DNA of 64,000 nt from an uncultured Collinsella sp. Lineage in GTDB: Bacteria; Actinomycetota; Coriobacteriia; Coriobacteriales; Coriobacteriaceae. Within the stretch, counting starts at the first letter, position 1; each line of letters opens with the position of its first letter. Made by a program: the position numbers and the translations under genes. The notes under the pieces are model-generated. The model was not told the origin of the DNA and made no database searches. It saw nothing but the letters and a program-made list of their open reading frames with translations. Shown here piece by piece: positions 1 to 8,488 of the stretch. The stretch lies in assembly GCA_900540895.1 (NCBI GenBank), contig UQHV01000006.1, positions 1 to 64,000 of the forward strand, written 5' to 3'.

Positions 1-927
1 GCGCCCGATGCGGACCTCCAGGCAAGCCTCAACGACAGCCTGGCGCCCTTCTTCTGCCGAACGAACAAGGACGAGCTCGGCGTGCCGCGCCCGGAGCCCG
101 ACGAGATCGTGGAGGTCGAGGCGACGCCCGATGAGGACACATTGCTGCGAGTCCTGTACGCGTCTTGCCCCAACGCGCTCGCGAGGATCATACGCACCCT
201 GCAGCTCGAGAGCGACCCCGAGATGCTCTGCTCTGCAGTGGACCCAGGCGACCTCGAGTACGTGCTCGACCAGGTCGGCGATGACTACTCGGATATCGAC
301 TACGTCGACTTCTCGCAGACGTTCTACGAGGCCATCGAGCGAAGCCGCCCGAGCTCGAAGCTCGTGGCGTGCGAGCGGCTCGTGGAGCGCATCGTCGCCG
401 AAGGCCGCCCCGTCATAGTATGGTGCATCTTCGTACGCAGCATCAGCAACCTCCGCCGCGACCTCGCCGCCATGGGGATTCCGGCAGAGGCGATCTACGG
501 CGCCACGCCACAGGAAGAGAGACGCGAGATTCTGGACGACTTCCGCGCGGGGCGCTTCAGGGTGCTCGTGACCAACCCGCAGACGCTTGCCGAGTCGGTC
601 TCTCTGCACAGCGTCTGCCACGACGCGGTGTATTTCGAGTACAGCTACAACTTGGTGCACCTGCTGCAGTCAAAGGACCGCATACACCGTCTGGGCCTGC
701 CCGACGACCAGAAGACGCGCTACTACTTCATGCGCGAGAAGTTCATGCGCGACGGCAGGGAGCTATCCCTCGACGCCGTGATCTACGACCGCTTGAAGGA
801 GAAGGAGCAGACGATGCTCGACGCCATCGACCGCGGCTGCCTTGAGGGCGGCTACCTCGATGACGAGGACCTGCGTATCGTCTTCGAGCGCCTGCTGGGA
901 GAAGATGCCAAGAGCCTGGAATACTAA
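1..927 (+). CDS. SNF2-type helicase/translocase, C-terminal part (5' cut by window edge)
   Basis: The frame is open from base 1, so the gene starts outside the window and the N-terminal ATP-binding lobe is missing. The 308 visible codons match the second RecA-like lobe of an SNF2-type superfamily 2 enzyme: a motif V-like TNPQTLAESVSL at visible residues 191-202 and a motif VI-like LLQSKDRIHRLG at 221-232, in which the arginines would contact ATP. Such proteins move along double-stranded DNA and often occur in restriction or other phage-defence operons. The next gene, 70 bp downstream on the same strand, encodes a DUF262/DUF1524 nuclease-like protein, which fits a defence role. The exact subfamily cannot be told without the N-terminus. 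Confidence 0.75.
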   Translation, partial: APDADLQASLNDSLAPFFCRTNKDELGVPRPEPDEIVEVEATPDEDTLLRVLYASCPNALARIIRTLQLESDPEMLCSAVDPGDLEYVLDQVGDDYSDIDYVDFSQTFYEAIERSRPSSKLVACERLVERIVAEGRPVIVWCIFVRSISNLRRDLAAMGIPAEAIYGATPQEERREILDDFRAGRFRVLVTNPQTLAESVSLHSVCHDAVYFEYSYNLVHLLQSKDRIHRLGLPDDQKTRYYFMREKFMRDGRELSLDAVIYDRLKEKEQTMLDAIDRGCLEGGYLDDEDLRIVFERLLGEDAKSLEY

Positions 928-997
928 GAGGCCGAACGGCGCACTGACGATATTGGCTCATAAGTAACAACTGCGAAGGAAAGATAGGGCTTTAAGG

Positions 998-2701
998 ATG
1001 GATGCAGGAAAATCTACGATAAGCGGCGTGTTCAACGGATCGCGCCTGCTCGAAATACCTTTCTACCAAAGGGCGTACGTCTGGGGAGAAGAGCAATGGG
1101 AGCGCTTCCTCGGCGACATGGAGTTCGTCACGGCTTCGAAGCGACCTTATTTCCTGGGCTCGATCATCCTGAAGCAAGCCTCCTCCGGCAACACTTGGTC
1201 CGAGGTGTCCGAGGTTCGCACAGTCATCGACGGCCAGCAGCGCCTCACGACCATGGTCATCTTCTTCAAGGCACTCTGCGCGAGAATCGACGCCGATAGG
1301 CTGTTCGAGCGAGATTTCGTCCTGGAGACCGGCGAAGTCGCCTTGCGGCACGGCAAGTACGACCGGCAGGATTTCGAAAAGGTCGTCAGCGCCACGGGCT
1401 GCGAGCCTGTCGAGGGCTCCTCGGCCATCGTCCTTGCCTACAACTACTTCCTCAAGAATATCGACCCGGAGAAGGTCGACAGGAACACGATCAAGTCGAA
1501 CGTCCAGTTCGTCTGCATCGATCTTACCGAGGGCGAGGACGAGCAGCAGATATTCGACACCATCAACTCGCTCGGGGTGCGCCTGACGACGGCGGAGCTC
1601 CTTAAGAACTACTTCTTCAACCGCGAGAACGAGCAGGCGTTCAAGGAGTGCTGGGAAGACGTCTTCGAGCCCACGGCTGAGAAGAGGGAGTATTGGGAGC
1701 AGGAGATCGTTACCGGGCGCATCAAGCGCACGCTCGTCGACCTCTTCTTCGACGCGTTCCTCCAGATCCTGGTTCAGGACAAGAGGCGTGGCGTCACGAC
1801 CGAGGACAAGCTCTTCTATTCGCGTACTTCGAACCTCTTCCAGTCCTACAAGGATTTCATCGGCAGGTACTGCAACGGCGACAAGGTCGAGATTCTCGAC
1901 AACATGAAGGCGTATGCCGAGGCGTTCGAGTCCACGTTCGACCCTGGCTACTGCGACGCGGACATCCCCTCCGCTTCCGGCGTCGAGCGCCTGAACGTGC
2001 TGATATTCGGCCTCAAGAACTCGACGCTCATCCCGTACGTGCTCTACGTTCGAAAGAACGCGGAGTCTTCGAGCGAGGAATCTAAGATCTACGCCCTGCT
2101 TGAGAGCTACATCGTCCGCCGAATGCTGGTTCAGGCGACCACGAAGAACTACAACAGGCTGTTCACCTCGCTGATCTTGAACGAGGTGAAGGACGCGGAG
2201 GCGCTGAGGAAGGCTCTCGAAGCCAATGACGAGGCGACGACGTACATGCCCGGCGACGCCGAGGTTCGAGCGGCATTCGAGGAATCGTGTCTGTACAACC
2301 TCCAGTCCAAGGGCGTCCTCTATCTGCTGGAAAGCGCCATTCGTCCGGGCATGAGCAGCACGGCCCTGCTCGGGTTCAACCAGTACACCCTCGAGCACAT
2401 GATGCCCAAGAAGTGGCGCAACAAATGGGGAGCCCTCGACGATGAGGCTGCCACGCGAAGGGACCGGAAGCTCCTCACGCTCGGCAACCTCGCCATCATC
2501 ACGCATTCGCTCAACGCCTCCATCCGCGATGCCGATTGGCCCACCAAGAAGCAGGGAAAGGGATACAAGGACGGCCTTGCCCTCTGCGCCGCCGGCCTTG
2601 CGACCATGGCCGGCGCCCTAGAGAAGGAGTCTTGGAACGAGGGCGATATCGCCGATCGCGCCGAATGGCTTGCGGACAAGGCGTTGGAGGTCTGGCGCTA
2701 G
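998..2701 (+). CDS. DUF262/DUF1524 protein (GmrSD-like, probable defence nuclease)
   Basis: A 567-residue protein with the two hallmarks of the GmrSD family. The N-terminal DUF262 (ParB/sulfiredoxin-like) domain has IPFYQR at 20-25 and DGQQR at 78-82, a nucleotide-binding motif. The C-terminal DUF1524 domain is of the HNH type, with LEHMMPKKW at 465-473 (His467) and a following GNLAIITHSLN segment. Relatives include the type IV restriction enzyme GmrSD, BrxU and SspE, which cut modified or phage DNA using NTP. It lies 70 bp after an SNF2-type helicase on the same strand and is probably co-transcribed with it. Its stop is 3 bp from the convergent stop of the MobC-like gene. The family is clear; its target is unknown. 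Confidence 0.85.
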   Translation: MDAGKSTISGVFNGSRLLEIPFYQRAYVWGEEQWERFLGDMEFVTASKRPYFLGSIILKQASSGNTWSEVSEVRTVIDGQQRLTTMVIFFKALCARIDADRLFERDFVLETGEVALRHGKYDRQDFEKVVSATGCEPVEGSSAIVLAYNYFLKNIDPEKVDRNTIKSNVQFVCIDLTEGEDEQQIFDTINSLGVRLTTAELLKNYFFNRENEQAFKECWEDVFEPTAEKREYWEQEIVTGRIKRTLVDLFFDAFLQILVQDKRRGVTTEDKLFYSRTSNLFQSYKDFIGRYCNGDKVEILDNMKAYAEAFESTFDPGYCDADIPSASGVERLNVLIFGLKNSTLIPYVLYVRKNAESSSEESKIYALLESYIVRRMLVQATTKNYNRLFTSLILNEVKDAEALRKALEANDEATTYMPGDAEVRAAFEESCLYNLQSKGVLYLLESAIRPGMSSTALLGFNQYTLEHMMPKKWRNKWGALDDEAATRRDRKLLTLGNLAIITHSLNASIRDADWPTKKQGKGYKDGLALCAAGLATMAGALEKESWNEGDIADRAEWLADKALEVWR

Positions 2702-2704
2702 GCC

Positions 2705-3130
2705 CTACCTGCGTCCCATCTCGAAGATGCTTGCGGTGTCGGAACCCGCATCGATGACGGATGGAACCGGCTCTTCCAAAAACGTAGTTCGTGGCGATGT
2801 CTCTTCCGTCGGCGCGTCAAGAGGCTCGCCGAGCGCTAGGAAGAACCTCATCACGTGCTCAATTCTCTGTTGCAGGGACTCGCTCAGCTCGCCGTAGGAG
2901 GCCGCCAGCCGCACCTCCTTGGCCAATTCCGCCATCGAGTCCCTCAGTGCCTTCTGCACGCTCACGGAGGGCCTCACCTCGACCTGGGTATCGGTGAGCT
3001 TGGCGATGATGTAGTCCTGCCTGTTCATGCCGCTCCAGGCTGCCATCTCGCATATGAGCTTGCGCTCCTCGGGCGTGCAGCGGAACGCCATCGTCTTGCT
3101 GCGCTTGCGGGCGCTGTTCTCGCACGGCAT
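2705..3130 (-). CDS. MobC-like / ribbon-helix-helix mobilisation protein
   Basis: A 141-residue basic protein. The N-terminus reads RKRSKTMAFRCTPEERKLI (9-27) and is followed by a segment ending GMNRQDYIIAKL; this resembles the small relaxosome accessory and DNA-binding proteins of mobilisable plasmids and integrative elements. The rest is helical and may dimerise. The start chosen is the ATG at 3130, which has purine-rich GGGGGTAAGAAGG just upstream; the frame also runs further upstream inside the integrase gene, but that part has no similarity of its own. It follows the integrase by 5 bp and so belongs to the excisionase-integrase operon. Relaxase activity itself is not encoded in the window. 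The family assignment is from sequence pattern only. Confidence 0.6.
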   Translation of the reverse strand: MPCENSARKRSKTMAFRCTPEERKLICEMAAWSGMNRQDYIIAKLTDTQVEVRPSVSVQKALRDSMAELAKEVRLAASYGELSESLQQRIEHVMRFFLALGEPLDAPTEETSPRTTFLEEPVPSVIDAGSDTASIFEMGRR

Positions 3131-3135
3131 CCTTC

Positions 3136-4206
3136 TTACCCCCTCGCCCCGTCGAGCGCGGCGGCCATCTCGTCTTGCTTCGTGGGGAACAGGTGCGCGT
3201 AGCGGTAGGTGATGTCCACCGCCTCGTGGCCCATGCGCTCGGCGATGGCCAGCGCGGAGAAGCCCATCTCTATCAGCAGGCTCACATGGCTGTGGCGTAT
3301 GTCGTGTATGCGGATGCGCTTCACGCCCGACGCCTTGCACCCGCGCTCCATCTCGTGGGCCAGGAAGTGCTTGGTCACGGCGAACAGGCGCTCGTCGGGG
3401 GCGACGTCGTCGCGCATCTCGATGAAGTCCGCCATCTCGTCGCGCAGGAAGGCGGGCATGACGATCGTGCGCACGGACTTGGGCGTCTTGGGGTCGGTCA
3501 CGGTGTCAACGCCGTTGAGGCTCTGGTACGACTTGTTGATGCGCAGCCGCGAGCTCTCCAGCATGAAGTCGGACGGCGTGAGCGCCAGGAGCTCGCCGCA
3601 GCGTATGCCCGTCCAGTAAAGCAGCTCGAAGGCGTGGAATGAGAGAGGCTTGTCCATGACGGCCTCGCTGAACCTCAGGTACTCGTCCTTGGTCCAGAAC
3701 TGCATCTCGCCGCCCTTCTTCGAGCCTATCTTGTCGACCCTGCGCACCGGGTTGTCGCTGAGGCCGTAGTAGCGCTCGGCGTGGTTGAAGATGGCGTTGA
3801 GCTGGTTGTTCACTGTGCGCAGGTACGTCGGTGCCCAGGGCTTCCCGTCGGCGTCCCGGTGCTCGGTGAGCTCGTTTTGCCACCTGATGAGGTCGATCGG
3901 CCTCACGTCGCACATGCGCATGTCCCCGAAGAACGGCACGAGCTTGTCGTTGATGATGTACTCCTTGGTGATCCACGTGTGCTCGCGTATGCGCGGCTTC
4001 ACCTCGGAGGCGTACACCTCGACGAACTCGGAGAACGTCATGTCCATGGCCCCGCCGTTAAGGCTCTTGAACTGGCTCTCCCACACTGCGGCCTCCACCT
4101 CGGAGGAGAAGCCGCGCTTCGTCTTGTGGCGCTTCGAGCCGCGGGCGTCGCGGTAGTAGCACTGCACGTAGAACGTGCCGTTGCCGTCGTCCTTGTACAC
4201 GGGCAT
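3136..4206 (-). CDS. int: Tyrosine recombinase / integrase
   Basis: A 356-residue site-specific recombinase. The N-terminal AP2-like arm-binding domain (about 1-50) and SAM-like core-binding domain (about 55-150) precede the catalytic domain. The catalytic set is visible: Arg202 in TGIRCGELLAL, His301 and Arg304 in HDIRHSHVSLL, His327 in MGHEAV, and the nucleophile Tyr336 in TYRYAHLF. The layout matches Tn916/lambda-like integrases of integrative elements and prophages. It begins 1 bp after the stop of the small excisionase-like gene, so the two are translated together. It points away from guaA, whose 3' end 1.4 kb away is the likely attachment site. The gene looks intact. Confidence 0.95.
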   Translation of the reverse strand: MPVYKDDGNGTFYVQCYYRDARGSKRHKTKRGFSSEVEAAVWESQFKSLNGGAMDMTFSEFVEVYASEVKPRIREHTWITKEYIINDKLVPFFGDMRMCDVRPIDLIRWQNELTEHRDADGKPWAPTYLRTVNNQLNAIFNHAERYYGLSDNPVRRVDKIGSKKGGEMQFWTKDEYLRFSEAVMDKPLSFHAFELLYWTGIRCGELLALTPSDFMLESSRLRINKSYQSLNGVDTVTDPKTPKSVRTIVMPAFLRDEMADFIEMRDDVAPDERLFAVTKHFLAHEMERGCKASGVKRIRIHDIRHSHVSLLIEMGFSALAIAERMGHEAVDITYRYAHLFPTKQDEMAAALDGARG

Positions 4207-4207
4207 G

Positions 4208-4411
4208 TCAGTCCACCTCCGGGAAGTACAGGGCGTCGAAGACGTCGCTTCGAACGCGCCCGCGGATGACCACGCGCCCGCGCGCCTCCTGCTCGGCGTT
4301 TATCTTCCTGATCACCTCGTAGGCGCTGCCTTTCTTGATCCTCAGCAGCTCCGCGACCTCGTCGGCGTCCAGCATGTGCGGCCTCGGCGTCTTCGCCACC
4401 TTCTCGTCCAT
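4208..4411 (-). CDS. Small helix-turn-helix protein, excisionase-like
   Basis: A 67-residue protein with a MerR/Xis-type winged-helix pattern (MLDADEVAELLRIKKGSAYE, residues 13-32) and a short basic wing. Proteins of this size next to a tyrosine integrase usually act as recombination directionality factors or as helper DNA-binding proteins. The ATG at 4411 is preferred because GGAGGAG lies just before it; a TTG 15 bp upstream has no ribosome site. It is the first gene of the integrase operon, behind a strong promoter that contains a pair of CGTAC boxes. Excision activity is inferred from size and position. Confidence 0.7.
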   Translation of the reverse strand: MDEKVAKTPRPHMLDADEVAELLRIKKGSAYEVIRKINAEQEARGRVVIRGRVRSDVFDALYFPEVD

Positions 4412-4429
4412 GGCTCCTCCAATCAATGG

Positions 4430-4509
4430 CGTACGGATACGTACGGTTCACAGATTCAGAGTAAACGTACATATCTGTACTGTCAATAGAATTGCGTACA
4501 TTTGCGTAC
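4430..4509. promoter_or_regulatory. Paired CGTAC operator boxes in the element's divergent control region
   Basis: Six pentamers fall in three pairs, each pair exactly 10 bp apart start to start: CGTAC at 4430 and 4440, CGTAC at 4466 with TGTAC at 4476, and CGTAC at 4495 and 4505. One pair lies between the leftward promoter and the small gene, one sits in the leftward promoter spacer, and one covers the rightward promoter. This is the expected layout for a repressor that binds one DNA face and controls both promoters. Confidence 0.7.
4458..4486 (-). promoter_or_regulatory. Promoter of the excisionase-integrase-mobC operon
   Basis: On the minus strand a perfect -35 box TTGACA (4486-4481) is followed after 17 bp by TACTCT (4463-4458). 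The second CGTAC/TGTAC pair lies inside the spacer, so a bound repressor would block RNA polymerase. Confidence 0.7.
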
Positions 4510-4520
4510 GCTGATAAGAT
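4492..4520 (+). promoter_or_regulatory. Promoter of the XRE repressor gene
   Basis: TTGCGT (4492-4497) and TAAGAT (4515-4520) are 17 bp apart. The third CGTAC pair starts inside the -35 box, which suggests autoregulation. Confidence 0.55.
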
Positions 4521-4551
4521 GTGCTGGTACGTAATTCCAGGAGGAGGGCTC

Positions 4552-4965
4552 ATGTCCGTAGGCGAGAACATAAGGCGGTACCGCAAGTCGCGCGGCATGA
4601 CGCAGGCGCAGCTCGCCGAGGCGGTCGGCCTGACCGAGGGGGCCGTGCGCCACTACGAGAGCGGCATCCGCGCCGTGAAGCCCGAGCTGCTCGAGTCCAT
4701 CTCCGCGGCGCTCGGCGTGTCCGTCAACGCCCTCAAGGATTACGGCGTCGAGACTGCGGGCGACCTCATGTCGCTGCTCGTGCGGCTCGAGGACTCCTTC
4801 GGCATCGTGCCCGCAGCCGACGGCACGGGCCTCTCCCTGAACCCCAAGGCGCCGCACGCGCCCAAAGCCGCGATGGCGATCGAACTGTGGGCAGAGAAGC
4901 GCGCGCAGCTCGAAAACGGCAAGATCGACGCCGACGAATACGAGGACTGGAAAGCCTCGCTGTAG
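4552..4965 (+). CDS. XRE-family repressor of the integrated element
   Basis: A 137-residue protein with a clear N-terminal Cro/CI-type helix-turn-helix (RRYRKSRGMTQAQLAEAVGL, residues 8-27, recognition helix after EGAVRHYESG). The C-terminal part is acidic and helical and has no peptidase motif, so it is not a self-cleaving LexA/CI type. The ATG at 4552 follows AGGAGGAGG closely; an upstream in-frame ATG lies within the promoter. It faces away from the excisionase-integrase operon across a region of paired CGTAC boxes. Its likely role is to keep the integrase operon off and to control its own level. Confidence 0.85.
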   Translation: MSVGENIRRYRKSRGMTQAQLAEAVGLTEGAVRHYESGIRAVKPELLESISAALGVSVNALKDYGVETAGDLMSLLVRLEDSFGIVPAADGTGLSLNPKAPHAPKAAMAIELWAEKRAQLENGKIDADEYEDWKASL

Positions 4966-5052
4966 CGGCTCTCCGCATTTCGCGATCAACGCAACCGAAT
5001 CAGGACGGTGGACCAGGCGGCGAGCGCCGCTCGGGCCTGCGTAAGCTGAGTT

Positions 5053-5427
5053 TTTACTCCCCATTGCATGCCAAGGCATTTCCGGCGCACCTGGGGAGTA
5101 AATGACGCGGTGGCTTACACGGCGGCACGCGGCAGTACGCCGCGGCATTTCCCCTGGTTACTCCCGTTTTCATTGAGGCGGCGAGATTCTTTACTCCCCA
5201 TTAACCACCTGGGAAAACGCTGTGAGAAGACCGCCGAAAAGCCTATTGAGTTCGATTTGAGTTTCACGGGCCCCGAAACGGCCCCGTTTGGCTCTCGGAG
5301 ACAAAAATCGCGCGTCTACTCACTTGGGATGAATCCTTACTCCCGTTCCTCCGAATGCCGCACCGTGCCTTGCCGTCTTGAAACACGGGGGAGTAAATTG
5401 CGAAATCGCAGGTGAAAGGGAGTAAAA
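5053..5427. repeat. Seven TTACTCCC boxes, possible integrase arm-type sites
   Basis: The 618 bp between the repressor and guaA has no convincing gene. It holds TTTACTCCCC at 5053, its inverse GGGGAGTAAA at 5093, TTACTCCC at 5158, TTTACTCCCC at 5190, TTACTCCC at 5337, GGGGAGTAAA at 5388 and GGGAGTAAAA at 5418, plus a weaker TTTACTCACC at 5481. The guaA stop region reads CTACTCCC. Short repeats in both orientations next to an attachment site are typical of arm-type sites bound by tyrosine integrases. Confidence 0.55.
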
Positions 5428-5430
5428 CGA

Positions 5431-5468
5431 CAAAGAAAAAGCCTCCGTCCCAACGCGGGAACGGAGGC
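5431..5468 (-). terminator. Rho-independent terminator after guaA
   Basis: On the minus strand GCCTCCGT and ACGGAGGC pair (with three more internal G-C pairs) and are followed by a T-rich run. It lies 116 bp beyond the guaA stop. Confidence 0.75.
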
Positions 5469-5583
5469 TCGGTTATCGTATTTACTCACCAACATCGCTG
5501 GCGGCTTTGCCATGACTCTCGTACGAAACGAAACTCAGCGGCACAGTGCGGCACTCAAAAATGCAGGTCAGAACCCTGTCAGA

Positions 5584-7182
5584 CTACTCCCACTCGATGG
5601 TCGCGGGCGGCTTGGACGTGATGTCGTAGCACACGCGGTTGGCGCCGGGAACCTCGGCCACGATGCGGCCGGAAATGCGGGCCAGCACGTCGTAGGGCAG
5701 CTTGGCCCAGTCGGCGGTCATGGCATCGCTGGACTCGACGGCACGCAGGATGATCGGACGCTGATAGGTGCGCTCGTCGCCCATAACACCGACGGACTTG
5801 ATGTCGGGCAGGACCGCGAAATACTGCCAGCAGCTGTGCTCGGAGTTGCGCTCGCCAGTCTGCTCAAACAGACGCTGGTTGTAGGCGTCGAGCTCCTCGC
5901 GCACGATAGCGTCAGCGTTCTTGAGGATCTCGAGCTTCTCCTTGTCGACCGCGCCGATGATGCGGATGGCAAGACCCGGGCCCGGGAAAGGCTGGCGGAA
6001 CACGATGTGACCCGGCAGTCCGAGCGCCAGACCAAGCGCGCGGACCTCGTCCTTAAAGAAGTGGTCGAGCGGCTCAATAAGGTCGAAGTGCACGCCCTCG
6101 GGGAACGGGATCAGGTTGTGATGGCTCTTGATGGTGGCCGTCTTGCCGCCCGTCTTGCGAGCGCCGGACTCGATGATGTCGGGGTAGATGGTGCCCTGAG
6201 CCAGATACTTGACCGGCTTGCCGTCGGTCTCGAGCTGCTGCGCCACGGCGAAGAACTCTTTCCAGAACTGCGTACCGATGATGCGGCGCTTCTCCTCGGG
6301 CTCGGTCACGCCGGCCAGAAGCTCGGCATAACGGTCCTCGGCGTGGACGTGGATAAAGTCGACGTCAAACTGCTTGGTGAAGACCTCCTCCACCTGCTCG
6401 GGCTCACCCTTGCGCAGCAGGCCGTGGTTGATGAACACGCAGGTCATCTGCTTGCCCACGGCGCGAGCGCCCAGCGCAGCCACGACGGAGGAGTCGACGC
6501 CGCCGGACAGGGCCAGAATCACGCGGTCGTCACCGACCTTCTCGCGGAACTCGGCCGTCATGGTCTCGACCAGGTTGTCCATGCTCCAGTTGGGCTCCAG
6601 GCCGCAGATCTCAAACAGGAAATTGCTCAGCAGCTGCTGACCGTACTCGGAGTGCTTGACCTCGGGGTGGAACTGCGTGGTGAAAATCTTGCGCTCGACG
6701 CACTCCATGGCGGCAACCGGACACACGTCGGTGCTGGCGGTAACGGTAAAGCCCTCGGGCACCTCGGAAACGGCGTCGCGATGGCTCATCCACACGGTCT
6801 GCTCCATGGGCGTGGAGTTAAAGAGCTTGGCGCCGGCCGTGCGCGTGATGGTGGCGCGGCCGTACTCGCCCACCTCGGAGTGGCCGACCTTGCCGCCGAG
6901 CGTCACGGCCGTGATCTGATGGCCGTAGCAGAAGCCCAGGACGGGAAGGCCCAGGTCAAAAATGGCAGGATCGATGGACGGAGCGTCCTCGGCATACACG
7001 GAGGCCGGGCCGCCGGAAAGGATGAGCGCAGAGGCGTTCATCTCGCGAATCTCGTCGGCCGAGATGTCGCAGGGGACGATCTCGGAATACACGTTGAGGT
7101 CGCGGACGCGACGGGCAATGAGCTGACCGTACTGCGCACCAAAGTCGAGTACGAGGACCTTTGCGGAAGCCTTTTGATCCAT
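5584..7182 (-). CDS. guaA: GMP synthase (glutamine-hydrolysing)
   Basis: A 532-residue enzyme that amidates XMP to GMP with ATP and glutamine in purine synthesis. The N-terminal glutaminase domain has GFCYGHQ with nucleophile Cys85 and a later QFHPEVKHS with its His/Glu. The synthetase domain has the PP-loop ALSGGVDSS, and the C-terminal dimerisation domain ends with the family's PPATIEWE. Length is normal. The start at 7182 has GGGGGA just upstream; the 12 codons before it are not conserved. It is a single-gene unit with its own terminator. Its 3' end is a known insertion point for genomic islands in several bacteria, which fits the integrase module located just beyond it here. Confidence 0.98.
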   Translation of the reverse strand: MDQKASAKVLVLDFGAQYGQLIARRVRDLNVYSEIVPCDISADEIREMNASALILSGGPASVYAEDAPSIDPAIFDLGLPVLGFCYGHQITAVTLGGKVGHSEVGEYGRATITRTAGAKLFNSTPMEQTVWMSHRDAVSEVPEGFTVTASTDVCPVAAMECVERKIFTTQFHPEVKHSEYGQQLLSNFLFEICGLEPNWSMDNLVETMTAEFREKVGDDRVILALSGGVDSSVVAALGARAVGKQMTCVFINHGLLRKGEPEQVEEVFTKQFDVDFIHVHAEDRYAELLAGVTEPEEKRRIIGTQFWKEFFAVAQQLETDGKPVKYLAQGTIYPDIIESGARKTGGKTATIKSHHNLIPFPEGVHFDLIEPLDHFFKDEVRALGLALGLPGHIVFRQPFPGPGLAIRIIGAVDKEKLEILKNADAIVREELDAYNQRLFEQTGERNSEHSCWQYFAVLPDIKSVGVMGDERTYQRPIILRAVESSDAMTADWAKLPYDVLARISGRIVAEVPGANRVCYDITSKPPATIEWE

Positions 7183-7344
7183 GGTTCCCCCTCTTGTTGG
7201 CGGGGAGCCGGTGCCCACCCGCGTGAATGAACGAAAATAACCTCCATAGTGTACACGTTATATGGGGTTTCTCGCCCCTCGCGGCCATCAGCGCACGGCA
7301 AACGCACGACCTGGGCCCCTATTTGACGGCAATTGAAGTGTTTT

Positions 7345-7373
7345 CAAACGTTACAGATGATGTAATACGTTTG
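7345..7373. promoter_or_regulatory. Inverted repeat between guaA and the asparaginase gene
   Basis: CAAACGT (7345-7351) and ACGTTTG (7367-7373) form an inverted repeat just upstream of the asparaginase gene and overlap a possible -35 box TTGAAC. It could be an operator; the regulator is unknown. Confidence 0.35.
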
Positions 7374-7449
7374 AACATTGGACGCCCTGTGCCACAATAC
7401 TGCCGAACGACTCCGCCTCTGCGGCGGCAAATACGATAGGAATACCAGC

Positions 7450-8463
7450 ATGAAGCGCATCCTTCTCATCGCCACGGGCGGCACCATCGCATCGACCGAG
7501 GACGGCAACGGCCTCTCCCCCGCCCTGACCGGTGAGGAGCTCGCCCAGAGCGTCCCCGAGATCTCGGGGCTCTGCGAGCTCGACGTCGTGCAGCCCATGA
7601 ACATCGACAGCACCAACATGCGCCCGAGCGACTGGATGCGTATCCGCGACGTCATTGTCGAGGGTTATGCCGACCACGACGGCTTCGTGATTCTGCACGG
7701 CACCGACACCATGAGCTACACGGCCGCGGCGCTCTCCTACTTGATCCAGGACAGTCCTAAGCCCATCGTGCTCACCGGTTCGCAAAAGCCCATGGGCAAC
7801 CCCTTTACCGATGCCAAGCTCAACCTGTACCAAAGCCTGCTCTATGCGCTCGACGAGCATTCGCACGACGTCTCGATCGTTTTTGGCGGCGTCGCCATTG
7901 CCGGCACGCGCGCCCGCAAGCAGCGCACCATGAGCTTTAACGCGTTCATTAGCGTCAACTATCCGCCCATCGCCTATATCCGCAACGACCGCATCGTGCG
8001 CAACGGGCTTCACGGCACGCATCAGGGCGAAAACCCGGTGCATTTCTACGACAGCATCGACCCGCGCGTATTTGTACTCAAGCTTACGCCCGGCGTAAAC
8101 CCGGGCATCCTCGACGCCCTAGCCGATAGCTACGACGCCGTGATTCTAGAGACCTTTGGCATTGGCGGTATCCCCGAGTTTGGTGAGTCGGGCGAGTCGT
8201 TCCAAGAGGCAATTTTCCGCTGGGTCGATTCGGGCCGCACCGTCGTTATGACCACGCAGGTCCCCGAAGAGGGCCTCGATCTGGGCGTTTATGAGGTTGG
8301 CCGTGCTTACGCCGATCATCCGGGCATTCTGCGCGGCGATGACATGACCACCGAGACGCTCGTGGCCAAAACCATGTGGGCGCTCGGCCAGTCACGCGAT
8401 GCGGCTGAGATTCAGCGTCTGTTCTACAGCCAAGTCAACCACGACCGCATCCCGATGGCGTAA
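7450..8463 (+). CDS. L-asparaginase, type I-like
   Basis: A 337-residue cytoplasmic asparaginase that hydrolyses L-asparagine to aspartate and ammonia. The first active-site threonine is Thr12 in ATGGTIAS; the second catalytic Thr85-Asp86 pair lies in HGTDTMSYTA, and the lysine follows in LTGSQKP. There is no signal peptide, which favours the cytoplasmic AnsA-type over the periplasmic form. The ATG at 7450 is preceded by AGGAA at a good distance. The gene stands alone, facing away from guaA. Confidence 0.93.
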   Translation: MKRILLIATGGTIASTEDGNGLSPALTGEELAQSVPEISGLCELDVVQPMNIDSTNMRPSDWMRIRDVIVEGYADHDGFVILHGTDTMSYTAAALSYLIQDSPKPIVLTGSQKPMGNPFTDAKLNLYQSLLYALDEHSHDVSIVFGGVAIAGTRARKQRTMSFNAFISVNYPPIAYIRNDRIVRNGLHGTHQGENPVHFYDSIDPRVFVLKLTPGVNPGILDALADSYDAVILETFGIGGIPEFGESGESFQEAIFRWVDSGRTVVMTTQVPEEGLDLGVYEVGRAYADHPGILRGDDMTTETLVAKTMWALGQSRDAAEIQRLFYSQVNHDRIPMA

Positions 8464-8488
8464 TTCAGCTGTCGGCGGGTATCCCCTA

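Noticed and set aside
5512..7230. A 572-codon frame antisense to guaA, and similar long antisense frames opposite ychF, metF-metH, glmM and gatB
   Set aside because: They mirror the codon use of highly conserved genes in high-G+C DNA and show no domain of their own.
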